From contig WKKS01000008.1 in assembly GCA_009684515.1 (NCBI GenBank), positions 62,001 to 126,000 on the forward strand: 64,000 nucleotides of DNA, written 5' to 3'. Position 1 is the first letter of the stretch. Each line of letters begins with the position of its first letter. Below the pieces are notes generated by a model. It saw only the letters and a program-made list of their open reading frames with translations, ran no database searches and was not told where the DNA came from. Positions 1 through 9,819 of the stretch are shown piece by piece. A program made the position numbers and the translations under genes. The stretch comes from Geobacter sp. (GTDB lineage Bacteria > Desulfobacterota > Desulfuromonadia > Geobacterales > Pseudopelobacteraceae).

Positions 1-944
1 GCCGCAACCAGTGCATAGGCGGCATTCATAAGCACTATGTCCCTGCGTGGCCCGAGTTCGCCGGACAAAACCTTTTTTACAATATCGGCATTGGCAACCG
101 CATCCCCACCTTTGAGAGCTGACATTTGACATCGATCCAATCCAAGCTGTTCTGGTGTAATTGTACTCAGCTTGACTCCAGCGGTGGTGACCTCAGCAAT
201 AAGCGTTTCTCCGGTCAAAGTCATCTCGTCCATACCGTCAGATCCGTGCACAACAAAACCATGCTTGCAGCCAAGTTTGTGTAAAACACCCGCCAGTAGC
301 TCAACCAGGTCTGAGCGGTAAACACCCATAACCTGACAATCGGCTCCAGCCGGGTTGGTGAGTGGTCCAAGGATGTTGAATATTGTGCGGATACCGATTT
401 CGCGACGAGGGCCGATGGCATGTTTCATGGCGCTGTGCAGGGCTGGTGCGAACAGGAAGCCTATTCCGACCTTGTCAATACACTCCTCCACCATTCCAGG
501 AGTCACATCCAGGTTTATACCCAGTTTTTCCAGGACGTCGGCGCTGCCGCAGGCCGATGAAACTGAACGGTTACCATGTTTTGCCACTTTGACACCACAG
601 GCTGAAACCACGAATGAGACTGTGGTAGAAATATTGAAAGTGTTCGTGCCGTCACCACCGGTCCCAACCACATCCAGAATGGTTTCCCTGTCGATATTGA
701 TGTCGTCACGGTCCATATCAAGGACTCCGCGGCCAACCCTGATCGGAGTTGCCCTCTCGCGCATGACCCGTGCCGCTCCGGTGATCTCTTCAATGGTTTC
801 ACCTTTCATGCGCAGGGCGGTAATGAAAGATCCAATCTGGGCCGGTGTGCATTCACCCGACATGATTTGGTTCATGATTTCAATCATCTCATTTTCGGTC
901 AGATTGTTTCGTTCCACAATCTTTGCAATAGCTTTTTTTATCAT
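1..944 (-). CDS. trpD: Anthranilate phosphoribosyltransferase (3' part beyond the window edge)
   Basis: Transfers the phosphoribosyl group of PRPP to anthranilate, the second step of tryptophan synthesis in the cytoplasm. About 314 residues are visible, running off the left edge without a stop. The protein starts [15 protein letters not shown] and has the usual N-terminal helical domain, then the PRPP-binding glycine loop [14 protein letters not shown] near residue 90, followed by [11 protein letters not shown], and GPLTNPA further on, all typical of TrpD. The ATG at 944-942 lies 8 nt downstream of a GAGG-type ribosome binding site. The rest of a trp operon would be expected beyond the left edge. 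Confident family call; the C-terminus cannot be seen. Confidence 0.96.
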   Translation of the reverse strand, partial: MIKKAIAKIVERNNLTENEMIEIMNQIMSGECTPAQIGSFITALRMKGETIEEITGAARVMRERATPIRVGRGVLDMDRDDINIDRETILDVVGTGGDGTNTFNISTTVSFVVSACGVKVAKHGNRSVSSACGSADVLEKLGINLDVTPGMVEECIDKVGIGFLFAPALHSAMKHAIGPRREIGIRTIFNILGPLTNPAGADCQVMGVYRSDLVELLAGVLHKLGCKHGFVVHGSDGMDEMTLTGETLIAEVTTAGVKLSTITPEQLGLDRCQMSALKGGDAVANADIVKKVLSGELGPRRDIVLMNAAYALVA

Positions 945-974
945 AATAAATCCTCACATATTGTGGCGCAGGGT

Positions 975-1010
975 AAAAAAATGGGGATGTGTGAGCATCC
1001 CCATCTAAAA
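975..1010 (-). terminator. Intrinsic terminator after the receiver-domain gene
   Basis: A perfect 9-bp stem (ATGGGGATG at 981-989 with CATCCCCAT at 996-1004, 6-nt loop) is followed, read on the minus strand, by a run of T. It lies 26 nt past the stop of the receiver-domain gene, so trpD is probably transcribed from its own promoter or by read-through. Confidence 0.85.
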
Positions 1011-1029
1011 AAACTTGTGAAGTTTAAAG

Positions 1030-2268
1030 CTATAAACCGTCTTTAATTTTGCGGATGGCTTCTTTGATAAGCGCCTCAGCAAGGTCGGGTACAACTTCCC
1101 AAACAATGCGTTCAATTACTTCTTTTGAGGCTGCCGAGAGCGCAGCCTTGAGCTGCTCCTCAGTTAAAGCCACTGGTGCTGCAACAGCTGAAGGTGCATC
1201 TAAGGTTGAAGCAGGTTCGGGTGCCGAATCAGCCGGGGTAGATTCAAAAAACGGCTGGACTGGTTCTTCAGATGCTGGAACTGGTTCAGCAAAGAATGGA
1301 GCTGAATCTTCAAAAGATGGAAATGCTGGCTCTGGTGCAGAGGCGAATGTTTGTGCTGGAACTATTGGTTCCGGAGTAGAATATGCGGCCGCAACTGTAC
1401 CGGCCTCAAAAGGTTCCTCCTCTTCGAAGGAAATATCACCAAAAGAGGATTCCGGACTGGGAATTTCTTGTTTGAAAAATGCAGCGGGTGGAGTTTCAGG
1501 AACGAATTCCTCCTCAAACTCGAAAGTGTGTTCTTCTACTGGGATCCACTGCGAACCGGTACTCTGAGTTGAAGAGGCTGGGATAGTGCTGGCCTGAACA
1601 ATTTGCGAATCGGATTCTTCACTGACGATGGCAAAAACGTCCGGCTCTGATAAAAACTCCACGGGTTGAGCTGTCTGTGGCGCCTTAACTTCCAATGATG
1701 CAGGGGCCACCGGTGCCGGTGCTGGTTCAAATTCGTCAGTCGTGAATGCTCCCCATATGTCGGAGGGAACTGCGGTCTTTTGGGCTGTCTCAGGTTCTAC
1801 GAAAGTCTCTGCTGCGGCTGAGAAAACAGGCACTTGTTCAGGTTCAGTGATTGATGTCACAGCTGGCTGTGCCACCACGCTTGCTTTCTCTCGTGATATA
1901 CCTAATTCCGCCAGTTCCTTAACCTTGTTTATGATTTGCTGTGATTCAAAGGGTTTAGCCATGAAGTCATCGGCACCGCATTTTTTGGCTTTGTCTTCAT
2001 CGAATGGTTCAAATGAACCGGTAAGGATCAGAATAGGCTTATTTGCCAAAGCAGGAGTTGCACGGACCGCTTCGGAAACTTCATATCCTGTCATGCCAGG
2101 CATGAGCGCATCAATCAGCAATACGTCAGGGCAGATCTCACGTGCCTTTTCAATTGCAGCCTTGCCGTTGTCGACAACAGTCAGGGAATAATCGTCTCCC
2201 CCAAAAATGATGCCGATTACTTTTTGGATGGTGATACTATCGTCGGCGACTAGCAGTTTAATGCTCAT
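1030..2268 (-). CDS. Receiver-domain protein with long acidic/proline-rich linker and conserved C-terminal helix
   Basis: Residues 1-125 are a complete CheY-like receiver: the acidic pair in VADDS, the phospho-acceptor Asp in LLIDALMPGMTG, the Thr of ILTGS and the Lys of MAKPF are all present. Residues about 135-365 are low-complexity, rich in Pro, Ala, Glu and Phe, and probably disordered. The last 40 residues form an amphipathic helical segment containing the pattern IVWEVVPDLAEALIKEAIRK. There is no DNA-binding or enzymatic output domain. The tail resembles those of receiver proteins from deltaproteobacteria and, loosely, the oligomerisation tail of PopZ (see findings). The gene has its own promoter-like sequence and terminator, so it is probably monocistronic. 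Partner kinase and function unknown. Confidence 0.85.
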   Translation of the reverse strand: MSIKLLVADDSITIQKVIGIIFGGDDYSLTVVDNGKAAIEKAREICPDVLLIDALMPGMTGYEVSEAVRATPALANKPILILTGSFEPFDEDKAKKCGADDFMAKPFESQQIINKVKELAELGISREKASVVAQPAVTSITEPEQVPVFSAAAETFVEPETAQKTAVPSDIWGAFTTDEFEPAPAPVAPASLEVKAPQTAQPVEFLSEPDVFAIVSEESDSQIVQASTIPASSTQSTGSQWIPVEEHTFEFEEEFVPETPPAAFFKQEIPSPESSFGDISFEEEEPFEAGTVAAAYSTPEPIVPAQTFASAPEPAFPSFEDSAPFFAEPVPASEEPVQPFFESTPADSAPEPASTLDAPSAVAAPVALTEEQLKAALSAASKEVIERIVWEVVPDLAEALIKEAIRKIKDGL

Positions 2269-2316
2269 CGATCTCTCCCTTGCCGTGTGGATACGGAAGA
2301 TTATTAATGCAGAAAT

Positions 2317-2345
2317 TAACTAACACAGGTGTTATAACGTGTCAA
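2317..2345 (-). promoter_or_regulatory. Putative sigma-70 promoter with embedded palindrome
   Basis: On the minus strand a perfect -35 TTGACA (2345-2340) is followed 17 nt later by a weak -10 TAGTTA (2322-2317). The spacer contains the perfect inverted repeat TAACAC-CT-GTGTTA (2334-2321), a plausible operator position. It lies about 50 nt upstream of the receiver-domain gene. The -10 match is poor, so confidence is limited. Confidence 0.4.
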
Positions 2346-2357
2346 GTTATTAGCGTT

Positions 2358-3530
2358 TTAGCGGTTTTGCACGTTGTCCAGGATTTCTTCGTCCAGGCGT
2401 GGGTGTGAAAAAATCGAAACTGCCAGAGTAGAAATGTCGCTTCGAAGTCTGTTGAATTGTCGTACGTCTCGATAGTTAAGTCTGATTGTCAGCATTATCA
2501 CAAAAAGATCCTGTTCAGGATCGATCCACACGGATGAACCGCTATAACCTGTGTGTCCAAATGACATTGGTGAAAAATGATTTCCTCTGGGCGAGGAAAA
2601 AGGTGAGTTAATGTCCCAGCCCAATCCCCTCACTACGCGTCCATTACTGTAAAAGTATGGTGCGGTCATTTGTGTTATTGTTCGCTCGTTGAAAACCCTC
2701 TTATCATTATAATATCCATGGTTCAGTATCATTGCTGCGAATTTTGTCAAATCTGCCGACGTGCTGAAAAGTCCCGCATGTCCGGCAACTCCTCCCAGTT
2801 TTCTGGCATTAAAGTCCTGTACAACTCCTGAAGTAAGAGTGTTGTCGAATCCGGCAGTCGGAGCAATTAAGCTGCCTTGCTCGTGCTGCGGCCTAAATTG
2901 GGTATCGGTCATGCCTGTCGGTACATAAACGTATTTACTGCAAAACTGGTCGAGTGGAATCCCGGAAACTCTCTGAACCATTTCACCCAGAAGAATGAAG
3001 TTGATATCAGCATACCGAAAACGACTGCCGGGTGGAGGGCTGTTTTGATCCGCTATTTTTATTAGAACTTTATTTAGTGCATCCTCTGATGGAAATTCCA
3101 TATCTCCAATGCCTGATGTATGTGTCAGCAGATTGAGAACAGTTATTTCATCCTGGGCAGATCCCTCAAGTTCGGGAAACCAGCGTGTTATTGAATCCAG
3201 CAAGTTGATGCGACCGTATTCCAGCAACTTCAATACAGCTGGAGTGGTTGCAATAACCTTCGTCAAAGATGCCACGTCAAACAATGTCCGATCTGAAAGT
3301 GCTGGGGACCCAGGCGTCTGAAAGAGATTGCCGCTAGCCGTGCTGTACAAAACTCCGTTATGGTTTCCGATGGCGACAACACCCCCTGAAATCAATCCAC
3401 GACGGATAGCGTTGTCCAGCATGAAGTCGATTGAGGAGGCCCTGGCTGCATTCAGTAAGTCATCAGAGGCAACCAGCAAGTTGGAATGCAATAAGATGGA
3501 AATTGTCAGAATAATTTTAAAAAAACGCAC
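2358..3530 (-). CDS. Secreted beta-lactamase-family serine hydrolase
   Basis: A class C beta-lactamase/penicillin-binding-type serine hydrolase (AmpC/EstB-like superfamily), probably exported. An N-terminal hydrophobic segment (residues 3-21, ending in VAS) looks like a signal peptide. The catalytic SxxK appears as SLTK in DVASLTKVIATTP near residue 91. The second motif is YADIN (the usual Y-x-N/D position), and HTGYSG near residue 335 takes the place of KTG. NLLTHTSGIGD is the conserved strand after the first motif. The physiological substrate cannot be told; family members include esterases, D-aminopeptidases and peptidoglycan hydrolases, and resistance activity should not be assumed. The gene ends 90 nt before the receiver-domain gene. 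Confidence 0.88.
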   Translation of the reverse strand: MRFFKIILTISILLHSNLLVASDDLLNAARASSIDFMLDNAIRRGLISGGVVAIGNHNGVLYSTASGNLFQTPGSPALSDRTLFDVASLTKVIATTPAVLKLLEYGRINLLDSITRWFPELEGSAQDEITVLNLLTHTSGIGDMEFPSEDALNKVLIKIADQNSPPPGSRFRYADINFILLGEMVQRVSGIPLDQFCSKYVYVPTGMTDTQFRPQHEQGSLIAPTAGFDNTLTSGVVQDFNARKLGGVAGHAGLFSTSADLTKFAAMILNHGYYNDKRVFNERTITQMTAPYFYSNGRVVRGLGWDINSPFSSPRGNHFSPMSFGHTGYSGSSVWIDPEQDLFVIMLTIRLNYRDVRQFNRLRSDISTLAVSIFSHPRLDEEILDNVQNR

Positions 3531-3550
3531 TTAAATACACCTGCTATACG

Positions 3551-3577
3551 GAAAAAGCCTCCTTGCTTAGGAGGCTT
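3551..3577 (-). terminator. Intrinsic terminator after argJ
   Basis: An 8-bp stem AAGCCTCC (3555-3562) / GGAGGCTT (3570-3577) with a 7-nt loop is followed on the minus strand by TTTTTC. It lies about 30 nt past the argJ stop and separates argJ from the serine hydrolase gene. Confidence 0.8.
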
Positions 3578-3606
3578 GGTGAAAAAAACATAATCAAAAT
3601 GAGAGG

Positions 3607-4788
3607 TTAGGTGCGGTAATCGGCGTTGATGCTGACATATTCATGTGACAAATCTGAAGTGTATATTTTGGCCGTTCCGTTGCCAAGTCCGAGGTTCACA
3701 GTGACAGTAAATTCCTTCTTTTTTAACACCACAGTCCCGCGCGCTTCTGCATCATCTCCGGCGAAAATCCCGTTTTCTGCCATTAAAACATCATCAAAAC
3801 TGAGCGAAAGGCGTGACTGGTCAACCTCTGCCCCAGAATATCCGACCGCCGCAAAGATTCTCCCCCAGTTGGCGTCCTGTCCAAAAAATGCGGTTTTAAC
3901 CAAGCTGGAATTGGCTATTGCTTTGGCTGCAAGTTTGGCGTCCTCATCACTCGCCGCTCCAGTAACTATTACTTCTACAAACTTTGTGGCACCTTCACCG
4001 TCACGAACAATTTGTTTGGCCAGCGACAGAAGAACATCTCGCAGTATTGACGAGAAAACATCACCCTCCGGAGTTCCACTCTTTATGATAGAGTTATTGG
4101 CTGCGCCGTTGGCCATTAATAGACAGGTATCGTTGGTAGACATGTCGCCGTCAACTGTTATCGAATTAAATGAATCATCCACTCCCAAGCGGAAGGTCTT
4201 TTGCAGAAGGGCAGGTTCAACGTAAGCATCGGTGATGACGAACGACAGCATGGTAGCCATGTTCGGCATGATCATTCCGGCCCCCTTGGCAATGCCTGCA
4301 ACTGTGTAGCTGGTCCCATTTGCCACAGCGCTGCGAGCCTCCATTTTTGGGAACGTATCTGTTGTCATGATGGCTTGAGCAATGTCATCAAGTGTTCCGG
4401 ATTGAAGTCCCACGACCAACTCCGGAATTGAAGAACATATCCGCTCAACCGGCATCTGAACACCAATAACTCCGGTGGAGGAAACCTGTACATACTCATC
4501 AGATATTCCAAGTTCAGTTGCTAACAGCTTGGTAGTCTGCTTCGCAACCGCCATTCCGTTTTCGCCGGTGCAGGCGTTTGCATTGCCACTATTTACAAGC
4601 AGTGCTTGAGCTTTGCCGCTAAGAATACGTGATTCCGACAGAAGTACCGGTGCTGCCTTGACTCTGTTTGTTGTGAAAACAGCGCAGGCCAAGGCTGGCT
4701 TTTCAGAAAATATGAGGGCAAGGTCTTTTCTGCCCGGTTTTTTTATAGCTGCTTCGACAGCAGAGAACTGAAATCCTTTTATATCCAT
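3607..4788 (-). CDS. argJ: Bifunctional ornithine acetyltransferase / N-acetylglutamate synthase
   Basis: ArgJ moves the acetyl group from N-acetylornithine to glutamate, closing the cyclic arginine pathway, and may also use acetyl-CoA. The 393-residue length is normal. The autoprocessing site is intact in KGAGMIMPNMATML near residue 180: the chain is cut just before the Thr, which becomes the nucleophile of the beta subunit. NSGNANACTG near residue 66 and the C-terminal NADYRT ending are also typical. It directly follows secA on the same strand (64 nt apart), an order known from Geobacter genomes. Bifunctional versus transferase-only activity cannot be decided from sequence. Confidence 0.96.
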   Translation of the reverse strand: MDIKGFQFSAVEAAIKKPGRKDLALIFSEKPALACAVFTTNRVKAAPVLLSESRILSGKAQALLVNSGNANACTGENGMAVAKQTTKLLATELGISDEYVQVSSTGVIGVQMPVERICSSIPELVVGLQSGTLDDIAQAIMTTDTFPKMEARSAVANGTSYTVAGIAKGAGMIMPNMATMLSFVITDAYVEPALLQKTFRLGVDDSFNSITVDGDMSTNDTCLLMANGAANNSIIKSGTPEGDVFSSILRDVLLSLAKQIVRDGEGATKFVEVIVTGAASDEDAKLAAKAIANSSLVKTAFFGQDANWGRIFAAVGYSGAEVDQSRLSLSFDDVLMAENGIFAGDDAEARGTVVLKKKEFTVTVNLGLGNGTAKIYTSDLSHEYVSINADYRT

Positions 4789-4852
4789 GCGTCCTCCAGA
4801 AAAACAACCTCGTCACTCATACTGAAAATCGAACTAATCCAGAATTCTTCTT

Positions 4853-7546
4853 CTATTTGCCGCAACATTTCTTGTATTTCTTGCCGCTTCCGCAGGGACA
4901 AACATCATTTCGTCCCGCAGTTTTCTGGCTTTTGGCCGGTTCCTGGACACGCTCTTCGTCTCCTACCAAGTTGAAAACCAGCCTTTTGCTGCGTTGTTCT
5001 TCTTCGATTTCTTCTATTTCCTCACCGCCATGCTCAAGTTGGACCCAATAGACACGTTCAATTACTTCTTCACGAATTCTAATCATCAGTTCCATGAAAA
5101 GATTATATGCTTCTTTTTTGTATTCCTGCTTGGGGTCTTTCTGACCATATCCACGCAGGCCGATGCCTTCCTTGAGGTGGTCAATATTCAGGAGGTGATC
5201 TTTCCAGTGAGAATCTATGGCCTGTAGCATCATGACTTTGATAAGGTGATCAACCAGCTCATCACCCATCTCCTGGATCTTGGCGTCAAAAATGGCTTGT
5301 GTTTGCTCCTTCAGTGTTTCACGGAAATTAACCGGGGTTAGGCGACCAAGCATTTCTTTGGGTAAGTCAAGCTGCAGGTTGAAGCATCTGTAAACAATTT
5401 CACCAATTCCCTGCCAATCCCATTCAAATGCAGGTACTTTGTCAATGGCGTATGTTGCTACGATGTCTTCAATGGTTTCGTCCAGCATTTCCAGGAAACT
5501 GTCCCTGATTTCCTTGCCCGCCAGAATTTCTCTGCGCTGGGCATAAATTACCTCGCGCTGTTTGTTCATTACATCATCGTATTCGATCAAATGCTTGCGA
5601 ATATCGAAGTTATGCGCTTCAACTTTTTTCTGTGCGTTTTCAATAGACCTGCTGATCATGCCGTGAGTAATTGCCTCACCCTCTTCGATTTTAAGCAGAT
5701 CCATGATTTTCGCCACTCGTTCTGATCCGAAAATTCGCAGGAGATCATCTTCCAGCGACAGATAGAACTTCGATGAACCCGGGTCACCCTGACGCCCCGA
5801 ACGTCCTCGCAACTGGTTGTCAATCCGACGTGATTCGTGACGTTCTGTGCCGAGGATATGGAGGCCACCCAGTTTGGATACTTCATCGTGCTCTGCTGCA
5901 CAGTCAATTTTATATTTCTGTACAATTTCCTGGTATTGGTCGTCCGTTGCATCGGGGTTGGCTCTCAGCCATTGCTTTGCCAATGCATCCGGATTTCCGC
6001 CCAGGACAATATCCGTGCCCCGGCCAGCCATGTTGGTGGCTATGGTTATTGCGCACTTGCGTCCGGCCTGTGAAACAATCTCGGCTTCTCGCTCATGCTG
6101 CTTGGCATTAAGAACATTATGTGGGATTCCCTGCTTTTTCAAAAGTTCAGCCAAAACTTCTGATTTTTCAATGGAAATAGTACCGACCAGACATGGCTGG
6201 CCTGCGGCATAATGTTCTTTTATATCCTCAATAACCGCTTTAAATTTTTCCATCTCGGTTTTGTAAATCACATCAGGAAAATCGGGTCTCAAAAGCGGGC
6301 GATTGGTTGGAATGACAATTACGTCCAGTTTGTAGATTTTGTGAAATTCTTCTGCCTCTGTATCAGCAGTTCCGGTCATTCCTGATAACTTGCTGTACAT
6401 GCGGAAATAATTCTGGAAAGTGATGGTTGCCAGAGTCTGGTTTTCATTCTCTATTTTTACGCCTTCTTTGGCTTCGATGGCCTGATGCAGGCCGTCTGAC
6501 CAGCGGCGTCCTGGCATTAGGCGCCCTGTAAACTCATCGACAATCATTACCTCGCCATCTTTGACGACGTAATCGACATCGGCCTTGTACATGGCGTGGG
6601 CGCGCAAGGCCTGGTTGACATGATGAAGAATTTCAATATTGCGCGGGTCATATAGGTTGTCAACTTTCAGAAGTTTCTCAACTTTCAGAACGCCTTGCTC
6701 GGTCAAGGCAGCGCTTTTGGCCTTCTCATCAATCGTAAAATCACCGGTGTATTGTTTGCGTTTGCCAGAAAGGGTATTTGCTTCTACCTCTAAAACTTCA
6801 CCCTTTTCGAGTTTGGGGATTATGCCGTTGATTACATAGTATTTATCGGTGGAATCCTCTGTGGGGCCTGAAATGATAAGAGGAGTTCTGGCCTCATCTA
6901 TCAAAATGGAGTCAACCTCATCAACTATTGAATAGTTGAATCCACGCTGGACATAATCGTCCAGGTCAAATTTCATGTTATCGCGCAGATAATCGAAACC
7001 GAATTCATTGTTAGTGCCGTATGTGATGTCGGCAGCATAATTTATGCGACGCTGTTCGTCTTCAATGCCGTGGACGATGATGCCCACCGTCAATCCCAGG
7101 AAGCCGTAAAGTTTACCCATCCACTCGGAATCACGTTTTGCCAGGTAATCATTGACTGTAACGACGTGAACGCCTTTGCCGGAAATTGCATTAAGATAGG
7201 CTGGTAGGGTGGCTACCAGCGTCTTGCCTTCACCGGTTTTCATCTCTGCAATCTTGCCCGAGTGCAATACCATGCCGCCGATCAGCTGGACGTCAAAATG
7301 GCGCATTCCCAAAACGCGTTTGCCAGCTTCGCGACAAACGGCAAATGCCTCTGGGAGAAGTGAATCGAGTGATTCACCTTTGGCATGCCTTTCTTTGAAC
7401 TCAACTGTTTTGGCCTTCAGTTGTTCATCGGATAGTGCTGAAATGGCAGGTTCCAGCGCATTAATCTTTCCAACAACCGGCCACATTTTTTTTAGTTCTC
7501 TTTCGTTCTTGCTGCCGACAAATTTTTTAATCAGGGAACTGAACAT
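4853..7546 (-). CDS. secA: Preprotein translocase ATPase SecA
   Basis: The ATP-driven motor that pushes unfolded precursors through SecYEG. The start is placed at the ATG beginning [11 protein letters not shown], with GGGAG upstream, giving 897 residues; an in-frame upstream extension of 17 residues does not resemble SecA. Visible landmarks are Walker A MKTGEGKT, the DEAD-type DEVDSILID, the preprotein cross-linking domain, NMAGRGTDI and [13 protein letters not shown] of the second motor domain, and a C-terminal zinc motif [13 protein letters not shown] that binds SecB or ribosomes. The gene is divergent from cspA and is followed by argJ. Confidence 0.98.
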   Translation of the reverse strand: MFSSLIKKFVGSKNERELKKMWPVVGKINALEPAISALSDEQLKAKTVEFKERHAKGESLDSLLPEAFAVCREAGKRVLGMRHFDVQLIGGMVLHSGKIAEMKTGEGKTLVATLPAYLNAISGKGVHVVTVNDYLAKRDSEWMGKLYGFLGLTVGIIVHGIEDEQRRINYAADITYGTNNEFGFDYLRDNMKFDLDDYVQRGFNYSIVDEVDSILIDEARTPLIISGPTEDSTDKYYVINGIIPKLEKGEVLEVEANTLSGKRKQYTGDFTIDEKAKSAALTEQGVLKVEKLLKVDNLYDPRNIEILHHVNQALRAHAMYKADVDYVVKDGEVMIVDEFTGRLMPGRRWSDGLHQAIEAKEGVKIENENQTLATITFQNYFRMYSKLSGMTGTADTEAEEFHKIYKLDVIVIPTNRPLLRPDFPDVIYKTEMEKFKAVIEDIKEHYAAGQPCLVGTISIEKSEVLAELLKKQGIPHNVLNAKQHEREAEIVSQAGRKCAITIATNMAGRGTDIVLGGNPDALAKQWLRANPDATDDQYQEIVQKYKIDCAAEHDEVSKLGGLHILGTERHESRRIDNQLRGRSGRQGDPGSSKFYLSLEDDLLRIFGSERVAKIMDLLKIEEGEAITHGMISRSIENAQKKVEAHNFDIRKHLIEYDDVMNKQREVIYAQRREILAGKEIRDSFLEMLDETIEDIVATYAIDKVPAFEWDWQGIGEIVYRCFNLQLDLPKEMLGRLTPVNFRETLKEQTQAIFDAKIQEMGDELVDHLIKVMMLQAIDSHWKDHLLNIDHLKEGIGLRGYGQKDPKQEYKKEAYNLFMELMIRIREEVIERVYWVQLEHGGEEIEEIEEEQRSKRLVFNLVGDEERVQEPAKSQKTAGRNDVCPCGSGKKYKKCCGK

Positions 7547-7731
7547 TCGGTTATCTCCCAGTGAATGATAGTGACAAATAGCTTGCAAAAATAGCATATA
7601 CTTACTGGATGCTCAACAGATAAATGATGGAATACAATGCGTATATATCGTCAGAAATGATGATTGGAGATATTCTTTGGAATGTAGTGTAAACAAAATG
7701 AAACAAGACGTTTTTTTTTGCATACAAAGCC

Positions 7732-7762
7732 TTGAAACTATGATATCTGACTTAAATTATAA
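7732..7762 (+). promoter_or_regulatory. Putative promoter in the secA-cspA divergent region
   Basis: The 315-bp region between the divergent secA and cspA starts is AT-rich. TTGAAA (7732-7737) followed by AATTAT/TATAA sequence at 7755-7762 is the best candidate promoter for cspA. It would give a leader of roughly 90-100 nt, in line with the long leaders common on cold-shock mRNAs. No clear cold-box could be identified and the secA promoter was not resolved. Confidence 0.35.
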
Positions 7763-7861
7763 GTTTGCAACATTTCAACTGTTGGCAAATAATCAAGAAT
7801 ATTTTCAGACACTCGTGCAATCATGAGTGAATTAAACAAGCAAAACAGAAGGAGAAGTGGC

Positions 7862-8062
7862 ATGACAACAGGAAGAGTTAAGTGGTTTAACGACAGCAAA
7901 GGTTTTGGTTTTCTTGAGCAGGAGCAGGGCGAGGATATCTTCGTGCACTTTTCCGCTATTTCTGGCGAAGGATTCAAATCCTTGGCCGAAGGTGATGCAG
8001 TTAGCTTTGACATCGTCAAAGGACCAAAAGGGCTGCAGGCAGCCAATGTGACAAGAATATAA
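7862..8062 (+). CDS. Cold-shock-domain protein (CspA family)
   Basis: A 66-residue single OB-fold nucleic-acid chaperone. The RNA-binding motifs RNP1 (KGFGFLEQ) and RNP2 (DIFVHFSAI) are both present, and the protein opens [16 protein letters not shown]. The ATG at 7862 is preceded by GAAGGAGAAG at good spacing; a longer in-frame reading from 7823 adds 13 residues unlike the family and was rejected. It binds single-stranded RNA/DNA and prevents RNA secondary structure. It is isolated on the plus strand with its own terminator. Which cold-shock paralogue it is cannot be told. Confidence 0.95.
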   Translation: MTTGRVKWFNDSKGFGFLEQEQGEDIFVHFSAISGEGFKSLAEGDAVSFDIVKGPKGLQAANVTRI

Positions 8063-8085
8063 TTATCTGATCACTTTGTTATTTG

Positions 8086-8116
8086 AAAGCCCCGACTTGA
8101 GCCGGGGCTTTTTTTA
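8086..8116 (+). terminator. Intrinsic terminator between cspA and ychF
   Basis: AAAGCCCCG (8086-8094) pairs with CGGGGCTTT (8103-8111) around an 8-nt loop, followed by T residues up to 8116. It ends cspA transcripts, stops 4 nt short of the ychF stop codon, and may also serve the opposite strand. Confidence 0.88.
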
Positions 8117-8119
8117 TTG

Positions 8120-9214
8120 TCAAACGTTGAAACGGAAGTGCATGACATCACCGTCTTTTACGACATATTCTTTTCCTTCAAGCCGCATTAGACCCTTTTC
8201 TTTGGCACCGCTCTCACCATTGCAGGCAATGTAATCATCAAAGCCAATCACTTCGGCACGGATAAATCCTTTTTCGAAATCGGTATGAATAACGCCTGCT
8301 GCCTGGGGTGCCTTGGTGTTTTTTACAATCGTCCAGGCGCGTACTTCTTTTACGCCAGCGGTAAAGTAGGTAATCAGGCCTAAGAGTGAGTATGCGCTGC
8401 GAATCAGCCGATCCAAACCGGCTTCGGGCAAACCCATGTCCGCCAGAAATGCCTGTTTTTCATCACTGTCGAGTTCGGATATCTCTGCTTCCAGTTTGCC
8501 ACAGATAACAACTACGCCTGAATTTTCCAGCGCAGCAATCCTGCGGACTTCTGCTACATTAGGGTGGTTACCTTCCAGATCGTTTTCGGTTACATTGGCA
8601 ACGTATAGCACGGGCTTGTCGGTCAAGAGGTGAAGATCTCTCATCCATAGTCGTTCGTCTTCGTTCTGGGCAATTCCGTGCAGCTTTTTGACCTGTTCCA
8701 GAAGCGATCTTACTCGCAGATAAAACTCGACCTCTTCCTTGGCTTTTTTGTCTCCGCTCCTGGACATCTTTTCTGCGCGCTGGATTTTCTTTTCAATTGT
8801 ATCAAGATCAGCCAGTGCGAGTTCAGTGTTGATTACCTCGATATCATCGGCCGGCGAAACACGACCGTTAACATGAACAACATTGTCGTCGTCAAAGCAT
8901 CTTACAACATGTACAACAGCATCAACGCTTCGTATATGACCAAGGAACTGGTTGCCCAGTCCTTCGCCCTGACTGGCACCTTTGACGAGGCCTGCAATAT
9001 CGACAAATTCAATCGTGGTTGGTTGGATTTTTTGCGGATTGACAATCGCCGAAAGCTGATCCATGCGCGGATCAGGAACCTGAACAATTCCGACGTTTGG
9101 TTCAATAGTACAGAAAGGGTAGTTAGCCGACTCGGCGCCAGCTGATGTCAGCGCGTTGAAGATAGTTGATTTGCCGACGTTAGGAAGTCCGACGATTCCA
9201 CAGTTGATAGCCAT
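8120..9214 (-). CDS. ychF: Ribosome-binding ATPase YchF
   Basis: An Obg-family P-loop protein that prefers ATP and associates with ribosomes. The 364 residues carry G1 (GLPNVGKST at 8-16), G3 ([10 protein letters not shown]), the family-specific NVTEND in the G4 position, a helical coiled-coil insertion, and a C-terminal TGS-like domain ending [10 protein letters not shown]. It starts 4 nt after the pth stop, so the two are probably translated from one message (prs-rplY-pth-ychF order). Confidence 0.97.
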   Translation of the reverse strand: MAINCGIVGLPNVGKSTIFNALTSAGAESANYPFCTIEPNVGIVQVPDPRMDQLSAIVNPQKIQPTTIEFVDIAGLVKGASQGEGLGNQFLGHIRSVDAVVHVVRCFDDDNVVHVNGRVSPADDIEVINTELALADLDTIEKKIQRAEKMSRSGDKKAKEEVEFYLRVRSLLEQVKKLHGIAQNEDERLWMRDLHLLTDKPVLYVANVTENDLEGNHPNVAEVRRIAALENSGVVVICGKLEAEISELDSDEKQAFLADMGLPEAGLDRLIRSAYSLLGLITYFTAGVKEVRAWTIVKNTKAPQAAGVIHTDFEKGFIRAEVIGFDDYIACNGESGAKEKGLMRLEGKEYVVKDGDVMHFRFNV

Positions 9215-9218
9215 TGAT

Positions 9219-9800
9219 CTATCCTTCCAGAAAGTTTTTGTTGTTATTGAGACTCATTGCCTTGGCTATTCCGACATCCAGCATCATCTTGAGCATGTTG
9301 ATGCCCCCGTCAAGTATCTTTGGCAGGAGTTCCATCTGCTCCGGCGGTATATTTCCTAGAACGTGGTTGGTTGTATCACCATGAAGTGATTTGCCGATGC
9401 CTATCCTTAGACGGATGAAATCTTTCCTGCCGAGTTGTTCCATGATTGAGCGCAGACCATTATGACCACCATGCCCGCCGCCCTCTTTAAGTCGGACAGC
9501 ACCATAAGGGAGGTCAAGCTCATCGTGAACAACTATCAGCTGAGAAATGGGGAGCTTGTAAAACTGGAGAGCCTGCATTACCGATTTGCCGGAGAGATTC
9601 ATGAATGTCTGCGGTTTGAGCAGGATCAGTTTGTGGCCGGCATAGCTTGATTCACCGGTTAATCCAGAAAAAGAAGTACGGGTGATTGCTGTATTTTCAC
9701 AATCCGCAAGGCGATCTAAAAAAAGGAAACCCGCGTTATGGCGGGTCCATTGATAGGTGGGGCCGGGATTTCCCAGCCCCGCAATTATAAATGTGCTCAT
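9219..9800 (-). CDS. pth: Peptidyl-tRNA hydrolase
   Basis: Recycles peptidyl-tRNA released from stalled ribosomes by cleaving the ester bond. 193 residues with the catalytic set: Asn of GLGNPG (residue 11), His of TRHNAG (residue 21) and Asp of VVHDELDLP near residue 95. [11 protein letters not shown] and RIGIGKS, which bind tRNA, are also present. It lies 19 nt after rplY and 4 nt before ychF on the same strand, consistent with a translation-quality operon. Confidence 0.97.
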   Translation of the reverse strand: MSTFIIAGLGNPGPTYQWTRHNAGFLFLDRLADCENTAITRTSFSGLTGESSYAGHKLILLKPQTFMNLSGKSVMQALQFYKLPISQLIVVHDELDLPYGAVRLKEGGGHGGHNGLRSIMEQLGRKDFIRLRIGIGKSLHGDTTNHVLGNIPPEQMELLPKILDGGINMLKMMLDVGIAKAMSLNNNKNFLEG

Positions 9801-9819
9801 GCTTTATTCAGAGTATCTG

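Noticed and set aside
355-1008. Plus-strand frame of 217 codons opposite trpD
   Set aside because: It crosses the terminator hairpin and runs antisense to the conserved trpD reading frame.
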